Part shown: positions 22,193 to 33,140 of the stretch, in pieces
Position numbering within the stretch: the stretch's first letter is position 1
How the letters are laid out: the number at the start of each line of letters is the position of its first letter
The notes under the pieces: generated by a model
What the model saw: only the letters and a program-made list of their open reading frames with translations
Databases searched by the model: none
What the model was told of the DNA's origin: nothing
Program-made: the position numbers and the translations under genes
Assembly (NCBI GenBank): GCA_029834535.1
Contig: JAQMWT010000402.1
Coordinates: 1 to 64,000 of the forward strand
Direction: 5' to 3'
Length of the DNA stretch: 64,000 nt
Origin: Chrysophaeum taylorii
Lineage: Eukaryota > Sar > Pelagophyceae > Pelagomonadales > Pelagomonadaceae

Positions 22193-22639
22193 TTCTTATT
22201 TGTAAGATGTGCCTATTTTTATGATCTTTTGGAGAGAGAAAGAGAGAGTCTTGGGCATCGCCAAGAGCTCTCCTCCTCCTCCAATAGGTAGAAGACGTCA
22301 AAAAAAGAAGCACCAGACGAAGTCGCTCGCCAACAAGTTCGAATACCGAGACGGGCGCTTCCCTCCTAAGGATGGAACGGCGTCCGCGTGACTCGTCGGC
22401 TCTCGCGTCGCCGCGTATTTACGAGAGGAGGATGGATCCATCCGGCCATATGGCGATTGACCTTGGTTACTTACGAGTGCTGCTCGGCATCGAAAGGGCG
22501 AGCTGAATTCTTCTTCGTCGTCTGCGCAATAAGCGCTGCCGCAACGACTTTGCCCCGTGGCACGCCGGGTGCTGCTCCGAGTGATCAAGAAACGGAACCC
22601 GGCGGCGTTGACGAGGTGGCGTCCGCGCAGCGTAAGACG
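22193..22639. other. Intergenic stretch before a transposase relic
   Basis: No gene is seen. A short GAGA run lies near 22,232-22,246. Confidence 0.4.
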
Positions 22640-23350
22640 AGGAGAACGCCATCGCCCGTCGTCGCGCTCGATCGACCGCTCCGCACTAACGACCGCCTGC
22701 GCTGCAGCCAGCACAATCGCAGTCGCCTGAGGTGCGGAGGCAGTTAGAACAAACAGCTCAAGGTCCTGCAGCGAAGAGGCCGTCGAGAAGGTCGCGGAGG
22801 CTGCGGCAGCTGTCGCTGCCCCAGCGAATGCCGAGGCCCCGGAGGCAGCCCTCGACCTCAGCGAGGGCGAGTCGACCTCAGCGAGGGCGAAGTGCGCGCG
22901 TTCCAATAAAAAAATCGGACGCGTCGCCGCTCGACGGCGAGGAGCTCGTCGGCACGCGAGTCCGAATCGACGGCGACCTTGGAGTTCGAGACCGGACCAT
23001 ATGGTTGGCGCCAACAAACTCGCCGACCAGACCGCTGCGAATCCGAAGGTATTGCGGCGGCCCGCTTCAGCGACATCCAGAGCACCCTCGATCAGTTCTT
23101 TGGCGTGTGCGCGAAGCTTCGCTCGGCTCGGCGGACAGAATTTTTTGGCGACGTTCGCAGTCTTGCAGGTGCTGTCGGGACGACCGACAACATAGCGGGT
23201 GCCTCCTTGGCACGCGTCCGAGAGCGGGCCGATGCGTGAGCGCCGAGCCGCCGCCGCCGCTGCCGAAGGCATCGACAGAGGTGGTAATAGAACATCCGGC
23301 CCTATCTCGCCTCGAGGCGCGGCGACGAGACCGCGACGGCCGTGATTGAA
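22640..23350 (+). pseudogene. Relic of the DDE-like transposase catalytic region
   Basis: Plus-strand fragments match the first catalytic part of the gene at 809-4966. DASPLDGEELVGTRVRIDGD near 22,919-22,978 compares with DASPLDGKEIATTQLRV. Next comes RFSDIQSTLDQFFGVCAKL near 23,070-23,125, comparing with RFGDLNRALQLVNQVYQEL. TTDNIAGASLARVRE near 23,183-23,230 compares with IVTDNASAAIASVRELQ. Both predicted catalytic aspartates are conserved, even though frameshifts break the frame between them. No Tudor-like end is visible downstream. Boundaries are approximate. Confidence 0.7.
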
Positions 23351-23913
23351 ACGGCGCGAAGAATAATGGGGCGGCTGGACTACAAGGCAAGAAAGCCGCC
23401 GCTCGTCGTCGTCGTCGTCGTCGCTAAGCAGCGATCGGTCGGTACCGTGCGCGAAATGCCAAAAACGATCGCGGCGGCGCTCGATCGACGAGCCGTAAAC
23501 GACCTCGGATGCCATCATCCATCGAGAGAAGGTGCTCCTTGTCAGCCAGCAACCAGGAGGAGCTGGATGGACAAACCACGCTCGCAGAGTTGGAAAGAAA
23601 GCTCGACGACGCCGCCGCCGAGCTCCGTAGTAGCAACAATGGTCGATGGAAGATTCTCGTCGTCGAAAACGCCAAACGCGAGGATGGTTTATGCGGGCGA
23701 TCTCGAGTCCTACACTTCGACAAAGGACGCACAGGTAGGTTGACCAGTCTGGTCCGGGGCGGCCACACACACTGGCCACAAAGCGAGGCAAAAAACGCAA
23801 GCGAGTAGCGAAATAGCGAGACCACCCACCATCTGTGGTGCTCTTTCATTCTCTAGTCAAAGCTTACCCCTTGTATTATTCGACGTCAGAGAACGAACGA
23901 ACTAGGTAAGAGG
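23351..23913. other. Intergenic stretch
   Basis: It carries a GTC run near 23,403-23,422. A short open frame near 23,570-23,625 (LAELERKLDDAAAEL) is coiled-coil-like and could be more transposon debris. Nothing certain is seen. Confidence 0.35.
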
Positions 23914-24582
23914 ATGCACCCGATCTTCTTCTTGCTCGCAGGTCGCGGCGGCCTCGCGCCCACAACATCCCTTTGTTCGGATAATGTCAAGTACGACGTC
24001 GGGAGCGGGTGGAAGCCTCAGGAGGGGGGTATGCAGTCCACCGACACGCCCGACTTTTTCTACGAAGACGGCGACTCGCGAAACCCTTCCGTCGACTTCA
24101 CCGACGGCATAATGGGATCGACGGGCCTCGACAAGCTCCGGTCGCAGTCTGGAAACGATCCGGGGGTCGCCGGCGCGCTTGATGTGGACCCGACCAAGAT
24201 CGGGGGCTATCAGGCGGCCTCGGCGGCTGCAAAAGGCGTGAAGTTTGAGCTCGACGTTCAAGCGCAGATGGGCAGGTTCGCGGACGAGATTGCGTTCAGC
24301 ATGCCGGCGGCGTCGGACCAGTCCCGCATCTCGGACGTCTTCATCAAGCCGGTGTGCATGGCCTACGAAGATTTTTACGCCGGTTTTACGGCGGATTCCG
24401 CGTCGTGTTTTTCGGTCGAACCGACCGAAGGTCGAATGGATCGCCGCGGCGGAGAGCCTACGATGCTCACGATCGAGTGCAAGCCCGACGGCAAGCCCGG
24501 CTCCAAGCTCGGCTACCTCTGCGTCGTGCTCCCGGACGAGGGCGAGCAGTTCACGGTCAAGGTGACCGCGGACTTTGTTTAG
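23914..24582 (+). CDS. Hypothetical protein, possibly secreted or organelle-targeted
   Basis: This frame encodes 222 residues from ATG 23914. The first residues, MHPIFFLLAGRGGLAPTTS, could be a weak signal peptide. The remainder is soluble and rich in Asp and Gly, with pieces such as DTPDFFYEDGDSRNPSVDF and LGYLCVVLPDEGEQFTVKV. I recognise no family. An alternative model treats 23,906-23,941 (GTAAGA to CTCGCAG) as a 36-bp intron; the coding exon would then start at about 23,942 with an unidentified upstream exon. The gene converges on the G-patch gene, and the two overlap by four bases at their stop codons. Codon use matches neighbouring real genes. Confidence 0.6.
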   Translation: MHPIFFLLAGRGGLAPTTSLCSDNVKYDVGSGWKPQEGGMQSTDTPDFFYEDGDSRNPSVDFTDGIMGSTGLDKLRSQSGNDPGVAGALDVDPTKIGGYQAASAAAKGVKFELDVQAQMGRFADEIAFSMPAASDQSRISDVFIKPVCMAYEDFYAGFTADSASCFSVEPTEGRMDRRGGEPTMLTIECKPDGKPGSKLGYLCVVLPDEGEQFTVKVTADFV

Positions 24583-25127
24583 ATATTATTCTTCTTCTTC
24601 TTCTTCTTCCACTGAAATTTGAATATTTTGGGGGGCGGCGGCGGCGGCGCCTCCTGCTGGGGCGGCGGGGGGAGATGCTTGTGGGCGGCGATGCGTCTTT
24701 GGAGGTCGTTCTCCGCGCGTTCGAGCTCTCTCTGCTCGTCGTCGCTCGTTCTTCTCGTTTTGTTCTGCTGCGTCGCCCTCATGTCCGCGAACCGTTTTTT
24801 GTGGTGGTGGTCGTAGGACGACAGATGCGTCGAAAACTCTGCGACCGTCTTGTACTGCTTGTCGCAAATCAGGCAATAAAACTCGGGTGGCCCCGTCCTT
24901 TCCTCCCGTTTTGTTGTTGTACCAACTGTCGTCTTGCGCCTTTTGGTCGCCTGCTCCAAGTTTTCTTCCTCGAATTGCCGCCGACCGATGCCCTCGGGGG
25001 TCCCCTGCGCGACCACCTCCACGGGCTCGGCGATACCGGGGGTCTTCCCGATCCCGCCCCCCTTCCACGACATCTTCCGCAGCATCTGGAACCCCAAGTT
25101 CGACTCATCCAGGGCCTCCCCCATCAT
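24579..25127 (-). CDS. G-patch and C2H2 zinc finger protein (GPATCH8-like)
   Basis: This frame encodes 182 residues from ATG 25127. A G-patch lies near residues 9-39 (NLGFQMLRKMSWKGGGIGK then PGIAEPVEV). G-patch proteins typically bind RNA or activate DEAH helicases in splicing or ribosome assembly. A C2H2 finger follows at about 84-107 (FYCLICDKQYKTVAEFSTHL then SSYDHHH), with the spacing of U1-type fingers. The combination in this order is as in GPATCH8, although that protein is far longer. A charged helix, a poly-Pro stretch and a poly-Lys tail end the protein. The invariant Gly of GWKEG-like motifs is replaced by Ser in this copy (MSWKGG). Its stop TAA lies in TTAG, shared with the TAG of the convergent gene. 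A fragment of the 5' end is duplicated at about 30,574-30,620. Confidence 0.82.
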   Translation of the reverse strand: MMGEALDESNLGFQMLRKMSWKGGGIGKTPGIAEPVEVVAQGTPEGIGRRQFEEENLEQATKRRKTTVGTTTKREERTGPPEFYCLICDKQYKTVAEFSTHLSSYDHHHKKRFADMRATQQNKTRRTSDDEQRELERAENDLQRRIAAHKHLPPPPQQEAPPPPPPKIFKFQWKKKKKKNNI

Positions 25128-25879
25128 TCCTTACCCTCCTCGGACACCAAAAATTAATTAAGTATCTTTGACGACGACGTCAGCGAGTGTTTGTTTTTAA
25201 ATCACGGCCCCTTCTTGGCGTCGTCGTCGTCGTCGTCGTCGTCGGCCCGAATCGCGTTGTTCACGTTACCGTAGTAGTATAATAAGTACTCAGACTTGGC
25301 CTCGGCGGGTGCGTCGAGATCTCTCGGCCAAGGCGGCCTCGACGACGGGCCATCGAAGGAAGAAAAACGGCCTTCCTTCCTTCGGCAGGACGACGTCGAG
25401 AGGGAGCCAGATTCTCGACGACGAGCTCCAGAGATGCGGCCGTGCAGTGGTAGTCCTGAGTCTCGAGGTCGCGGCTCAACCTGCCGTCGTCGCCAACTAT
25501 TATGAACAAGAAGAAGGTCGATGTCGTCGTCGTAGCCGCGGGCCGTAACATAATGATGGTCGTTCGGCGTGCCGTGATCGAAACAGTCGATGTTGGCCGC
25601 GTCACGTCGCGACTTCGTACGGCCAACAACCGCTAAGTCTATCTGCACGGCACACCCTTCAGCAGCATCAAGAGCGCCAACCCGCCGAAGCGGTACTGCG
25701 GCTCGTTCGTCGCCGACGAGGTCTCTACGTATACGTCTCGCACGAAGGGATATTGATAGTTTTTCCAATTCGAGGCACTCCGAAGAAACCGCATCTCGAT
25801 TGGTTCCGGCTGAACCGCCGGCACTACCTGGCAACAACGTCAGCGAACTCTTTCGTTCCGGCTTGGAAGCGCCCCACAA
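25128..25879 (-). other. Decayed or unrecognised coding fragments
   Basis: Several minus-strand frames look gene-like, such as MRFLRSASNWKNYQYPFVRD near 25,740-25,800, ARGYDDDIDLLL near 25,510-25,550 and SRDLETQDYHCTAASLELVV near 25,410-25,470. They lie in different frames with no clear splice sites. I cannot tell a multi-exon gene from a pseudogene. Confidence 0.35.
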
Positions 25880-26219
25880 AAGGACGATAGGACCTTCGAC
25901 GGCTCAAACGTTCGTATCCGAAAACAGATAACGTTGTGAGTTTCTCTGCGAAAGTCGGAAATTCTCTTCGTTCCTCGCGAGTAGAGCAGCATGTGGTCAG
26001 GCGAGTCACATCTTAGACCGCACGCGGCCTCGCTGCAAAACGTTGGGCGGTTGATGTCACGTCGCATCATTTGGGTCCAGTTTCTGAACAAGCTCGACTC
26101 TTCTTCAAATACCTTCGAGTGCCACTCGCCAGGGAAGAGTCTCCACCAACTTGGGGCGAGGTGGCGATCATGTCGACCGACCATTCGTCGCAACAAGAAT
26201 CGCGTGGCTTCAGCAGATT

Positions 26220-26254
<35 letters not shown>

Positions 26255-26594
26255 ATTAACATTTGCGAATTCGAACCCCCTTCAACGGCTACAATATCAA
26301 AGACGCCTTCGCTTTCATCATATTATCTGCGGCAACGAATTCAACAGTACAACTTTGAGGATGTATGCGACGTCATGCATGATTCGCGGCCGAACGCCAA
26401 CAAACGACCAGGCGTGCGAAGCTAACTTAACTAACGTCAGACCTCCCCCCCGAGCATGGGAGCCAGCGTGCGAAGCCATCAACATAATCAGAGTTCGCAT
26501 ATAACCAAGCCCTCGTCGTCGAACGAACCGTCACCGGCGGCATGCCGACCGCCGCGGCCGGCGAAAAGCGCGCGAGCGTCCACTACCACGTCAG
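25880..26594. other. Intergenic stretch with CT microsatellite
   Basis: A (CT)n run occupies 26,222-26,250. At about 26,420-26,475 there is a short match to the end of repeat family X (CTAACTTAACTAACGTCAGACC and CGAGCATGGGAGCC). No gene is seen. Confidence 0.45.
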
Positions 26595-27095
26595 GGGCTG
26601 ATTTTGTACTGCGAGCTCTATGACGAGCTAATCTGAACGCCGAATGGTTCGTTTAGCTAGTTACACGTCCAGCCAATGAGAGGCCAGAATACCTCGTCAC
26701 ACGTCAGCATTAATTTTTGCGGTGTGCTCCTCAAGACTTTATGACGAGCAAGCAACATCGACCGACAACTGACCGCACGATGCCTCGGGGGAGAGACTTT
26801 CAGCAGCGAAAGCGAAAAGATTGAACGCGACTAGCGTGCTGAGGAGCAGCGGGTAGCCGAAGCAATGGCGACAGAGGCTCGAAGGGGGGGGGCCTTCTTC
26901 TTCTAGCCGCGACCAGCTTCTCGGAAACGAGCCAAGTCCGCGAGGGACAACGGTGGAGTGCGTCGCGAGGAGGACGACGTGGACGACGTACACAATGAAG
27001 TGATGTTAGATGAAGAGCCGGTCGGGCCAACTCCTGTCAGCAGCAGTACCGACCCGGTTGACCTCGACGGCGCGTGACCGACACGACCGATGTAA
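26595..27095 (+). repeat. About 500-bp direct repeat, copy 1
   Basis: It matches 55,940-56,432 in the same orientation, from GCTGATTTTGTACTGCGAGC through CAAGCAACATCGACCGAC to AGTACCGACCCGGTTGACCT. Near its 3' end the two copies differ by length changes that are multiples of three (27 versus 21 bases, 9 versus 6). They keep an open frame with a basic start (RKRAKS) and an acidic middle. This suggests the repeat contains the N-terminal coding part of a transposon gene. Confidence 0.75.
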
Positions 27096-28900
27096 TTTGT
27101 GTGGACTCGGCGCCTTCGACCTGCAATGGTCTCGACGCGCTCGAGACGCCATGGTCCGACTACGAGTCGAAACGCCACGCTTCACATCTGCTCGACGTCC
27201 GCGAGCTTGACGTTGTCCGCGGTTTCGAACGAACACGCCGACCGCATCCCCGCCGGTCTCCCGCCGCTCCCGCCACCCTCGCTCTTGCCGCCGCCCGCCT
27301 ACGACGAGCACCTTGATGTGTGTTTGACGACGACGAACCGACGCCGCTGCCCCAAGAGGCCGACGACGTTACTGTCGATGGTGCTGTCGTCGTCGTCGTC
27401 GTCGTCGTGTCGGATGATGATGAGGAGGAGGCCGCCGAGCCGCAGCAGCAGACTGGTGATGTTTCCGCGCAACGCCGCCACGAGTCGCGAACGCCGGCGC
27501 GCCAGTTGCGTTGGACGCACTCTCCGAGAACATCGGACGAGAGATGGACTAGTATTTTCCGGACCTTGCAGAGGACGCTGTTGTGATGAAAAAAAAACTC
27601 CGCGACACGGGCACGTTGGAGCTAAATGTTGGTACTGCCGCCGTCGAGTCGCTCGACGCGCAACATACGCCCGACCAGCTCCCAACTTAACCCCGAATTG
27701 GCCGAGCGACTTCACGGCGTATAGTCCGTCGACGACGTCCGCGAAGACTCGCGAAGATCGACGAATCGCAAACGAGCCGCCGATGGGCTACGAACGTCCT
27801 CGCGCGGCGATGATGGCAGACGTCGAAGAAGACCATCCTGACAGACAACGTGGAATTTGTGGACGATGAAGACGACGACGAGGAGGAAGACAACGACTCT
27901 GACGCCGAAGAAGACGAGGACGTGCGGCGAGGTGACGACGAGGAGTAAATCGACGAGAAGGACGTGGATGAAGAGGCAAGTGACTAGGCGCCATACCCTG
28001 GACTCCCGAAAAGCACGAGCGTCTCATTGCTGCTGCTGCTGTCAAGAAATACGACGCAAAAAACTGGTTGCGATGTCGTCGGCGGGGGGCGAATTGAGAA
28101 TCAGCGTAGAGATCACTACCACGACACCTACAAAGCCGAAAACCTCGCGCAGCGCGAGGCAGACCTCGAGGCGCGACGAGAGGCTTTGCAGAAGGAGATC
28201 GCGAAGTGCGACGCGCGTGGAATCACGTTTACGATCTCGAAGGAGGGACGCGGGAACTTCCCGTATCGACCCCGACGTGCCAATGATTCACCAACGCAGT
28301 CTCGAGGACCACGAGGCCTCGCTCGATGCCTATTTTTTTTGCCTTGGAAGTGGTAGAGTTGTCAAAGGCGATAAGTCCGAGGAGGAGACGATGGTGGACC
28401 ACGTCAGAGATCATTGGACGTAGGCGAGAGTTCGACGTGCCCAGCAAGCCGCAGAATTGTCGAAGCGGTGCTCGCTAAACACCGCCTCCGCCGCCCCAAT
28501 GGCTCGTACGCGCGTCTACCCGCCGAAGCTTTTGATTTCGGCGACGTCGAACCAACGCGCAGTGGTCAAGAGGAGGAGGACCACTCGTCGACACCCTCTC
28601 CTCCGGAGCCCGTCGACGACGAGGTCATCCGCATCAACCAAACTACGGGCGAGGTCCTCGCGTCCACCGAGATCCGCGAAGGTGTTGCCGAGCGCGAACA
28701 ATATGCGAGCGCGAGTCATCATCATCATCATCATCATCATCATCACGCGGAGCAGCACTCGCCCCGCGAGACACTCGAAGAGCTCGTCCCGAACCAGCTC
28801 GTCGTCTGGCGCCGGTGGGTCGACACCGAACACCTCCGAAAGAAGAAGCCAAAGAGACAGTTGCAACATGGTCCGACCAATCCATCCTAATGCACCAGCT
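27096..28900 (+). other. Acidic and coiled-coil coding fragments, probably decayed transposon
   Basis: Plus-strand frames contain acidic stretches (DDEDDDEEEDNDSDAEEDED near 27,865-27,925), a helical segment (LAQREADLEARREALQKEI near 28,140-28,200), and a poly-His run from (CAT)n near 28,718-28,746. No continuous frame or clear intron links them. They directly follow the repeat at 26,595-27,095 and may be the body of the same element. No catalytic domain is seen. Confidence 0.4.
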
Positions 28901-30573
28901 CATCTTCGTACAAAAAAACACCAACAGGCCTCGCCTCAAACAACGCTTGCGACGGCGAGGTGCTCGAACAACAGAAACGAGGTGCTCGAACAACAGAAAT
29001 CGAGCCCGAAGTGGCGCGCGTCCTCGAGCTCGCGGCACGGGGCTTGAAAGCTCTAGCATTCGTGGTGTTCAACTCACAGATGATGTTCTCGTCTATCGCA
29101 GGCGCAAACGCTCGGACGCCACGACCGCGTCGCTATTCTACTCGTTTTTTTTCTGATTCGTGTCAGGCTGCGTCGCAGGCGTTGCCTCGCGTCACGCGCA
29201 TCATTTATCGTCAAGAGCTCGCACAGCGTTTCGCATCAATAGTTTGTTTCCAAGATTTCTGTCCACGTTCGACCGTCTTCCAACAACGGGCGGGTGCTGT
29301 GGCGATCGCGGGTGTGGCTCGACAACTCTTTCGACTTCGACTCCATAAGGAGCCCCGGACGTGCTACGACGGCATCAGTTCGAGGACCGCACGCTTAAGG
29401 AACTTGGGATACAATGCGGCAACATGGCCACCTTCAAACAATGTCCGGCTTTAGCGTCTTTTCCCACGCCGACGACAGCCTCGAGATCGCCCGATTAAAA
29501 AAAATCCCGGCGTCTTCCAACGCAATAATCGATACGCACATCCTCTCGTTTGAACACAGATCGTCTTCCTTTGCCGATTGCTCGGGCTTCTGATCCCGCA
29601 ATGCGTTGCAGTTCTCCGTCGTCGTATTTAATTCTGCCACGTTAGCATAGATATCTCAACGCCGCGAGCCCGTTCGAGCCGTACGCAACGACACACCTTA
29701 CCGCGCGCGACTCTTGTGATTCACACGTACTAGCGCGCACGACAATCAATCAACCCTGGATTGATTGATTCATTACTCTTCCGCGAAAGGCAAAATCGCC
29801 AAGAGCTTTTTCTGAGGTTCAGAAAACCGTCGGAATCCGCCTCCTCGAGGAGCGGTAGAAAAAAACATCATCCGTGTCATTACATCATCAACTCGCTGGC
29901 TCATTTTTTCTCCCACGCCGCGCGGGAAGGTCGAGAAGCAGCAGCTCTCGAAGCAGAACGGCGAAGGAACGGCATCAATTGGCGCACCAATCTCTCCGAA
30001 AAGAAGCAGAAATCTCGAGGCAGGCAAAAATGCCGCCGCGAAGAAGCCCACCGTCCGTCTCCAAGAAGACCGTCACTTCCAAGACGAAGATGCCCTCGTG
30101 ACGACAAAACCAACAACATGGCATCAAAACGAACGCTTCTTAAACCAGCGACCGCCGCGACGGGAGCTGTCGCAACAACAACGTCCGCCGCCGCGATTGG
30201 TTCCGCCGCTGCTGCTGCTGCACGGGTAGTAGTTTCCTCGGGACGCGCGAGAAAGATTTCGATGGTTTCGAAGGACGAGCTCTGGGCGTGGTTTGCGAAC
30301 ACCATCCAGGCGTGGTCATCCACGACGAGCCTCCCGAAGGAGGGCGTGTTCGCCGACGCCATCATGGCGAAACACGGGCGGAACCGGAGGCAGGCACGGA
30401 CTCAACTGCCCGCCCGAGCAGAAGAATAATTCCGTTATGTAATCCGTAAGTGTGGAGCAGCGCCGAACTGAGCGTGCAGCGGCTGCGGGCCCAGCTCGCG
30501 AAGACCGAAAAGACGGTGGCCTGCCGCGGGAGGTGGCGCGGCTGCTCGAGGCGCCTCAGTACCCGCGTGCTCG
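28901..30573. other. Unassigned stretch with short frames
   Basis: GAGGTGCTCGAACAACAGAAA is tandemly duplicated near 28,958-28,999. An Ala-rich frame near 30,118-30,428 (KDELWAWFANTIQAW) begins with ATG but has no recognised domain. No gene is assigned with confidence. Confidence 0.35.
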
Positions 30574-30620
30574 AGGAACCCCAAGTCTAGGGCCTCCCCC
30601 ATGATTCCCTACCCTTCTTG
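30574..30620 (-). pseudogene. Duplicated fragment of the G-patch gene 5' end
   Basis: GGAACCCCAAGT then AGGGCCTCCCCCATGATTCC match 25,089-25,130, which contains the start codon and 5' flank of the G-patch gene. Only about 45 bp is shared, in the same orientation. Confidence 0.6.
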
Positions 30621-31555
30621 CTATCTCCGCCAGTGGAAGACCCACAGCAGTAGCGTCTCTCTAACTAGGAAGGTGGCGCGACCTCATAAGAGGGGAGCGC
30701 GGCTCTTCTGTCGAGCGCAGCTCGTCCGACTTGCCTTGCGCGCACACGTCATCGCGACCGCTGCACCGAAGCCACGCCAACAACTCCAAGCTCAGGCTCG
30801 TCGGCCGCTTCGACTTGTGGGGAAGGTCCGCAACGTCTTTGGGGTCGAGCAACGACGCCATGCTCTGCATCGTGTTGAGGAGGAGGACGACGACGAAAAA
30901 ACCGTTTGGAATTGTGGAGTCCGTTGGAACACTTTTTTCGCAAAAACGGATCATTCCGGGCGGCGACAAGTCAAACGTTCCCGACGCCCGGGCGAATGCG
31001 CTGCCTTTTCTAATGGCGGGAGCTTCCGTGACAAACAACAAGTCCGTCCGGTTGCTGTCGGTGGTGTGTGGGCGCTCACCACGCGACGACCGAATCCACG
31101 TAAGTACTAGGGACTTTATTATTTCCGCCCGACTTTTTTTAATAGGGCGGGTTGTTGCATCCGGATGATTGCGCTTCGGTCGTCTCTTCCTTCCTTCCTT
31201 CCTGTCTGTCTGTCTGTCTGTCTTGACCCGAAGCGCGCTGTGCGCTCTTCTTCGAACGAAAGGCCGCCACAGGTGGGAAAGGCGACACCGGCGGTTGCGC
31301 GGCCCAAGTCCGAATCTTGCCGAGCGGTCAGACGGGGACTGAATAGTGTGTCGTTGGACACACACGTTGCGACCCCAAAAGTACCGTGGTATGTGGAAAA
31401 AATTTGCGGAATGCCTTGTTGATTGAGACCCCGACCAAACGTCAACTGTGTTTGATTCGGATTCTATGGCCGGTACCATTTGCTTGTACCGGCCATTACT
31501 TGCCCTTCCTACGTATTTCCTCTAGTACGGTCGGTCGATGAAGCGTGTAGACGAC
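30621..31555. other. Unassigned stretch
   Basis: It contains TTCC and CTGT microsatellites at about 31,186-31,224 and an inverted pair of AATGGCCGGTACAAGC near 31,465-31,495. No gene is recognised. Confidence 0.4.
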
Positions 31556-31559
31556 GACG

Positions 31560-33140
31560 ACGACGACGACGAACCTCGGCGCGTTCTTCGGCTACCCCAA
31601 GGACAACCGCGAGTTATTCGCTGGCTTGGAGAACGCTGCGGAGTACGGGACCCTCTACCGACACGCTGTCGTGCCCAAGCCTTGAGACCGGGAACGCAAG
31701 GAATCATCCGACGAAAAATCGAAATTAGATCTCTCGCAGGATGAAAAGGATGACCGCCGCGCTGGAAACGAACGGCGCATCGCAATCGCAGACCCTGGGG
31801 ATCTCCCGAGACATCGAAAGATCCAAGACGTGCTCGCATCCCGCGCCTTGCCTTGCCTTGCCTTGCCTTGCCTTGCCTTGCCTGCTTGCGACGGATAATC
31901 AGTCGATCCAACATCGTCGGCTGGAGGTGAAGTTCGTCAACGCAATTTCCCGTCGGAAATCTTGGCCTGGGGAAATCACACCGCGAACGTCCGACTGGTG
32001 GGTTGGATATGCCGAAGTCCAACACCTACGTGCTGGTGCGATAGTCGAGAGCGTGGCGACGAGGGCGCCGAGAGCGCTTAGCTGTGCCAAAATGTGCTTT
32101 TGGCGCTTCCGTTCACGTTTGGGCAAGGCCGCAACGCCCAAGGGAGGCCGGACCTCACGATCCTGGACGCCACCGACCGCCGCATTCTGGTGTGCGTCGA
32201 GCAAAAATCGACCCACGACTTGCCGAAGAGTCTCGAGTCCATCGCGGCCGCGTACGAAAACACCAACGATTTTTTCGCACGAGAGATCATTCATATCGGC
32301 CAGCTCGCACGACAGATGGTGCTCAACGATTGCGTGTTTGGCGTCATCACCAGTGGCACGCGGACGTATTTTGTGCGCGCTGCGATTTCGGGCAACGTAG
32401 ACGATACTAGGCTCGATTTTTGTGCGAGCCGCCGCCGATGGTATGTCGGCGAGCCGGAGTACCTTCGCGCGTGGGCGTGGCTCGTTGACGCAGCGAAAAC
32501 AAGTTCTCAACTCAGGCGCGATGCGCTGCGTTGTGACGGGCGCGGCTGGGCGAGACCAGAAGAAACCGAGGATTGCAAGCCGCATAACACCGATTCGCCG
32601 CCGCCGCCGCGAGGAGGACCGGATGACGATCGAGGCGGCGACAATGACAGCCCTACCATTCGAAAGAAGCAGAAAACAGGTGATGACGAAAATCAAGCTG
32701 CTGCCAATGTCGGAAGCCCGTGGGAGCGGCGGAACACTCTCGGCGTGTCGGGAGTCGAGGCCAACGACCTTAAACTCCCGTGGAACATGGAGTATCTCGG
32801 CTACGGGCGCAACGGAAACGTTATCGAGGCCTGTTGGCATGGGCGCCGCGTTGCCATTAAACAGGTCGACCTCGACCACGGCGATCGTCCGCATTTCCAG
32901 CAAGAGATCGAAGCGTATATGCCGCCTTGCGACATTTGCGAGGAAAGGCGGTGGCTCGATTGTTGTTCGCGTCGTCCGTTCGTGGTGTGGGACGCTGCGT
33001 CTGATGGGCATCGAGCTCGGCAAGCAGGTCTTGGGCGACGAACCAAATCTCTCGGCCGAGCTGGCGCGCGTACACAGCACTCTCCGCCAGGCTGGCTGGT
33101 CTCAGCCGCACGAAGAACGCACGATCGAAAATCACGTCTA
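31560..33140 (+). pseudogene. Broken nuclease-kinase gene resembling Crinkler-type effectors
   Basis: At least three plus-strand frames carry parts of one gene. A short N-terminal piece (GYPKDNRELFAGLENAAEYG) lies near 31,590-31,650 and ends at a stop. From about 32,094 a longer frame has GRPDLTILDATDRRILVCVE then QKS, which fits the PD-(D/E)xK nuclease pattern. HIGQLARQMVLNDCVFGVIT follows, then a low-complexity linker and a kinase N-lobe with a glycine-loop-like LGYGRNGNV and a lysine in VAIKQVD. The frame is then lost near 32,925, and the following frame stops before any catalytic loop or DFG motif. A (CCTTG)n run near 31,849-31,881 interrupts the 5' part. Restriction-endonuclease-like and kinase modules are paired in Crinkler/RHS-type effectors; the assignment is by motif only. 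The copy is clearly inactive. Confidence 0.6.

Noticed and set aside
22298-23800. 500-codon minus-strand open frame
   Set aside because: It is antisense to a transposase relic whose plus-strand fragments match the intact copy; the minus frame is Arg/Ala-rich without domains.
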